Below the pieces are notes generated by a model. That model saw only the letters and a list, made by a program, of their open reading frames with translations, had not been told where the DNA came from and searched no databases. From contig DKGY01000063.1 of the NCBI GenBank assembly GCA_002453475.1, forward strand, positions 3,579 through 9,864: a stretch of DNA of 6,286 nucleotides, given 5' to 3'. Origin of the DNA: Clostridium sp. UBA6758. GTDB lineage: Bacteria; Bacillota; Clostridia; Clostridiales; Clostridiaceae. Made by a program: the position numbers and the translations under genes. Positions 5,517 to 6,286 of the stretch are shown here, in pieces (position 1 is the stretch's first letter; each line of letters opens with the position of its first letter).

Positions 5517-5979
5517 AATCATCACACCTACATATATTATTGATAAAGTTATATATTCTGCATTCTAATACAGGATACACACAATTAATTTGATCTAGAA
5601 TTTTGTAAGTTGTTTTTTCAACTTTCTTTAATTTAGAGGTTTTTCGCTTAGTGGTATTAGAGTTATTTAATAATTGTGCTGTAGCCATATTAAGATAAGC
5701 GGTGCTAGAAAGCTGAGATAATATTTGAAGTAAAGGTGATATACAATTAGTTACGTATAAAGCTTCATAATCATTAAGGGTCAGTAAGTTAAGTTGAGTT
5801 CTTAGAACATTTAGGCTAGTAGTAATTTCAGTTAAAGAAAGCAACTCATCTTTAAGAGAAAGTAAAGTACTAGAATCAGAAACAGACTCTGTAGAGCTTT
5901 CATTTATTTTATCAAGGCTAGATGATATTAATGCTGACAAATTGTCTATGCTAGTAGCTATCTTGCTTATATCCTCCAT
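5515..5979 (-). CDS. Unrecognised 154-residue protein, Ser/Leu-rich with cysteine-containing C-terminus
   Basis: I do not recognise a family. The start at 5979 is supported by AAGGAG (complement of 5986-5991), six bases upstream. Residues 1-105 are rich in Ser, Leu, Thr and Asn with regular hydrophobic spacing, suggesting amphipathic helices that could form a bundle or coiled coil. There is no clear membrane segment or signal peptide. A basic patch (KRKTSKLKKVEK, 111-122) separates this from a C-terminal part with four of the five cysteines: C133, C140, C150 and C152, the last two as C-R-C-D-D at the end. C79 is the fifth. The clustered cysteines might bind metal or form disulfides, as in some spore-surface proteins of clostridia, but nothing here proves this. 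The gene stands alone, convergent with DUF1904, and ends in the shared terminator. Coding is likely; function is unknown. Confidence 0.7.
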   Translation of the reverse strand: MEDISKIATSIDNLSALISSSLDKINESSTESVSDSSTLLSLKDELLSLTEITTSLNVLRTQLNLLTLNDYEALYVTNCISPLLQILSQLSSTAYLNMATAQLLNNSNTTKRKTSKLKKVEKTTYKILDQINCVYPVLECRIYNFINNICRCDD

Positions 5980-6243
5980 AAAATACTCCTTGGAAATTTA
6001 AAATTCATATTTAAAGTATATTAACTGGGGTATACATTTATTCATTTCATATAGCATTTAAACTTCTAAGCCTACAAATAATTAGTTATAGATAAAAGAG
6101 TTATGAAGGAAATTATATCCATAGAAGTATAAATTCATGGTTTAGTTTTAAAATATTTATAGTAAGAAAGTCTAAGAATAATATAAAACGGCATAAGTTA
6201 TAGTTATATTATTAAATAAAAATAAAAAACATAGAAAATATTA
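5980..6243. other. Gene-free AT-rich spacer
   Basis: No open frame with a ribosome binding site was found on either strand in this stretch. It should contain the promoter of the minus-strand gene ending at 5515, but I could not pick a convincing pair of elements. A short plus-strand frame near 6103 (MKEIISIEV) lacks a ribosome binding site. The right end (about 6216-6243) is rich in A-tracts and leads into the promoter at 6244. Confidence 0.6.
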
Positions 6244-6272
6244 TTGACATGGGATAAATTATCGAGTAGAAT
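6244..6272 (+). promoter_or_regulatory. Near-consensus sigma-A promoter with A-tract upstream region, firing out of the window
   Basis: TTGACA (6244-6249) is a perfect -35. TAGAAT (6267-6272) differs from the -10 consensus at one base, and the spacer is exactly 17 bases. A-tract-rich sequence (AAATAAAAATAAAAAACATA, 6216-6235) lies just upstream and resembles an UP element. The expected start is near 6279, so the transcribed gene lies to the right of the window. The strength suggests a highly expressed target, possibly a stable-RNA operon, but that is a guess. Confidence 0.75.
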
Positions 6273-6286
6273 AGTAAAAGTCGTCG

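Noticed and set aside
6103..6132. Short plus-strand ORF MKEIISIEV
   Set aside because: No ribosome binding site and no composition or context signal; expected by chance.

Overview
The window is very AT-rich. It has strong AAGGAG-type ribosome binding sites, AT-rich intergenic spacers and simple hairpin-plus-T-tract terminators. With protein families such as DUF378, DUF2284, DUF1904 and a YtcJ-like amidohydrolase, this points to a Firmicute, most likely a Clostridium-type anaerobe. This placement is inferred from composition and protein style, not from a marker gene. I see no insertion sequence, CRISPR array, tRNA or rRNA gene.

Layout from left to right. (1) Positions 1-429, minus strand: the N-terminal 143 residues of a DUF2284 predicted metal-binding protein, cut by the window edge. 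(2) 621-845, minus: a 74-residue DUF378 membrane protein with its own terminator at 596-615. (3) 1038-1415, plus: an unrecognised membrane protein with three predicted helices and a lysine-rich tail, diverging from the DUF378 gene. (4) 1498-3102, minus: a 534-residue metal-dependent amidohydrolase of the YtcJ type, converging on gene 3 across a long hairpin terminator. (5) 3353-5047, plus: a 14-codon cysteine-rich mini-ORF, then an intrinsic terminator, then cysS (cysteinyl-tRNA synthetase). (6) 5130-5456, plus: a DUF1904 protein with a tautomerase-like fold. (7) 5515-5979, minus: an unrecognised 154-residue protein, converging on DUF1904 over a shared terminator. (8) 5980-6286: no gene, but a near-consensus promoter at the right edge fires out of the window.

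The main discovery is the cysS leader. A well-formed ribosome binding site precedes a tiny ORF encoding MCRCCCCCCNICII, in which 8 of 14 residues are Cys. It is followed by a terminator hairpin at 3460-3481, upstream of cysS. An alternative stem, 3407-3414 with 3460-3468, would sequester the entire 5' arm of that terminator. The alternative partner begins ten bases after the leader stop codon. This is the layout of ribosome-mediated transcription attenuation of the trp-leader type. Ribosomes stalled on Cys codons for lack of Cys-tRNA(Cys) would let the antiterminator form and cysS be transcribed. Ribosomes that reach the stop codon would mask it and allow termination. There is no visible T-box, the usual control of aminoacyl-tRNA synthetase genes in Firmicutes. 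The remaining genes look like ordinary, mostly monocistronic chromosomal genes with no evident functional link to cysS.
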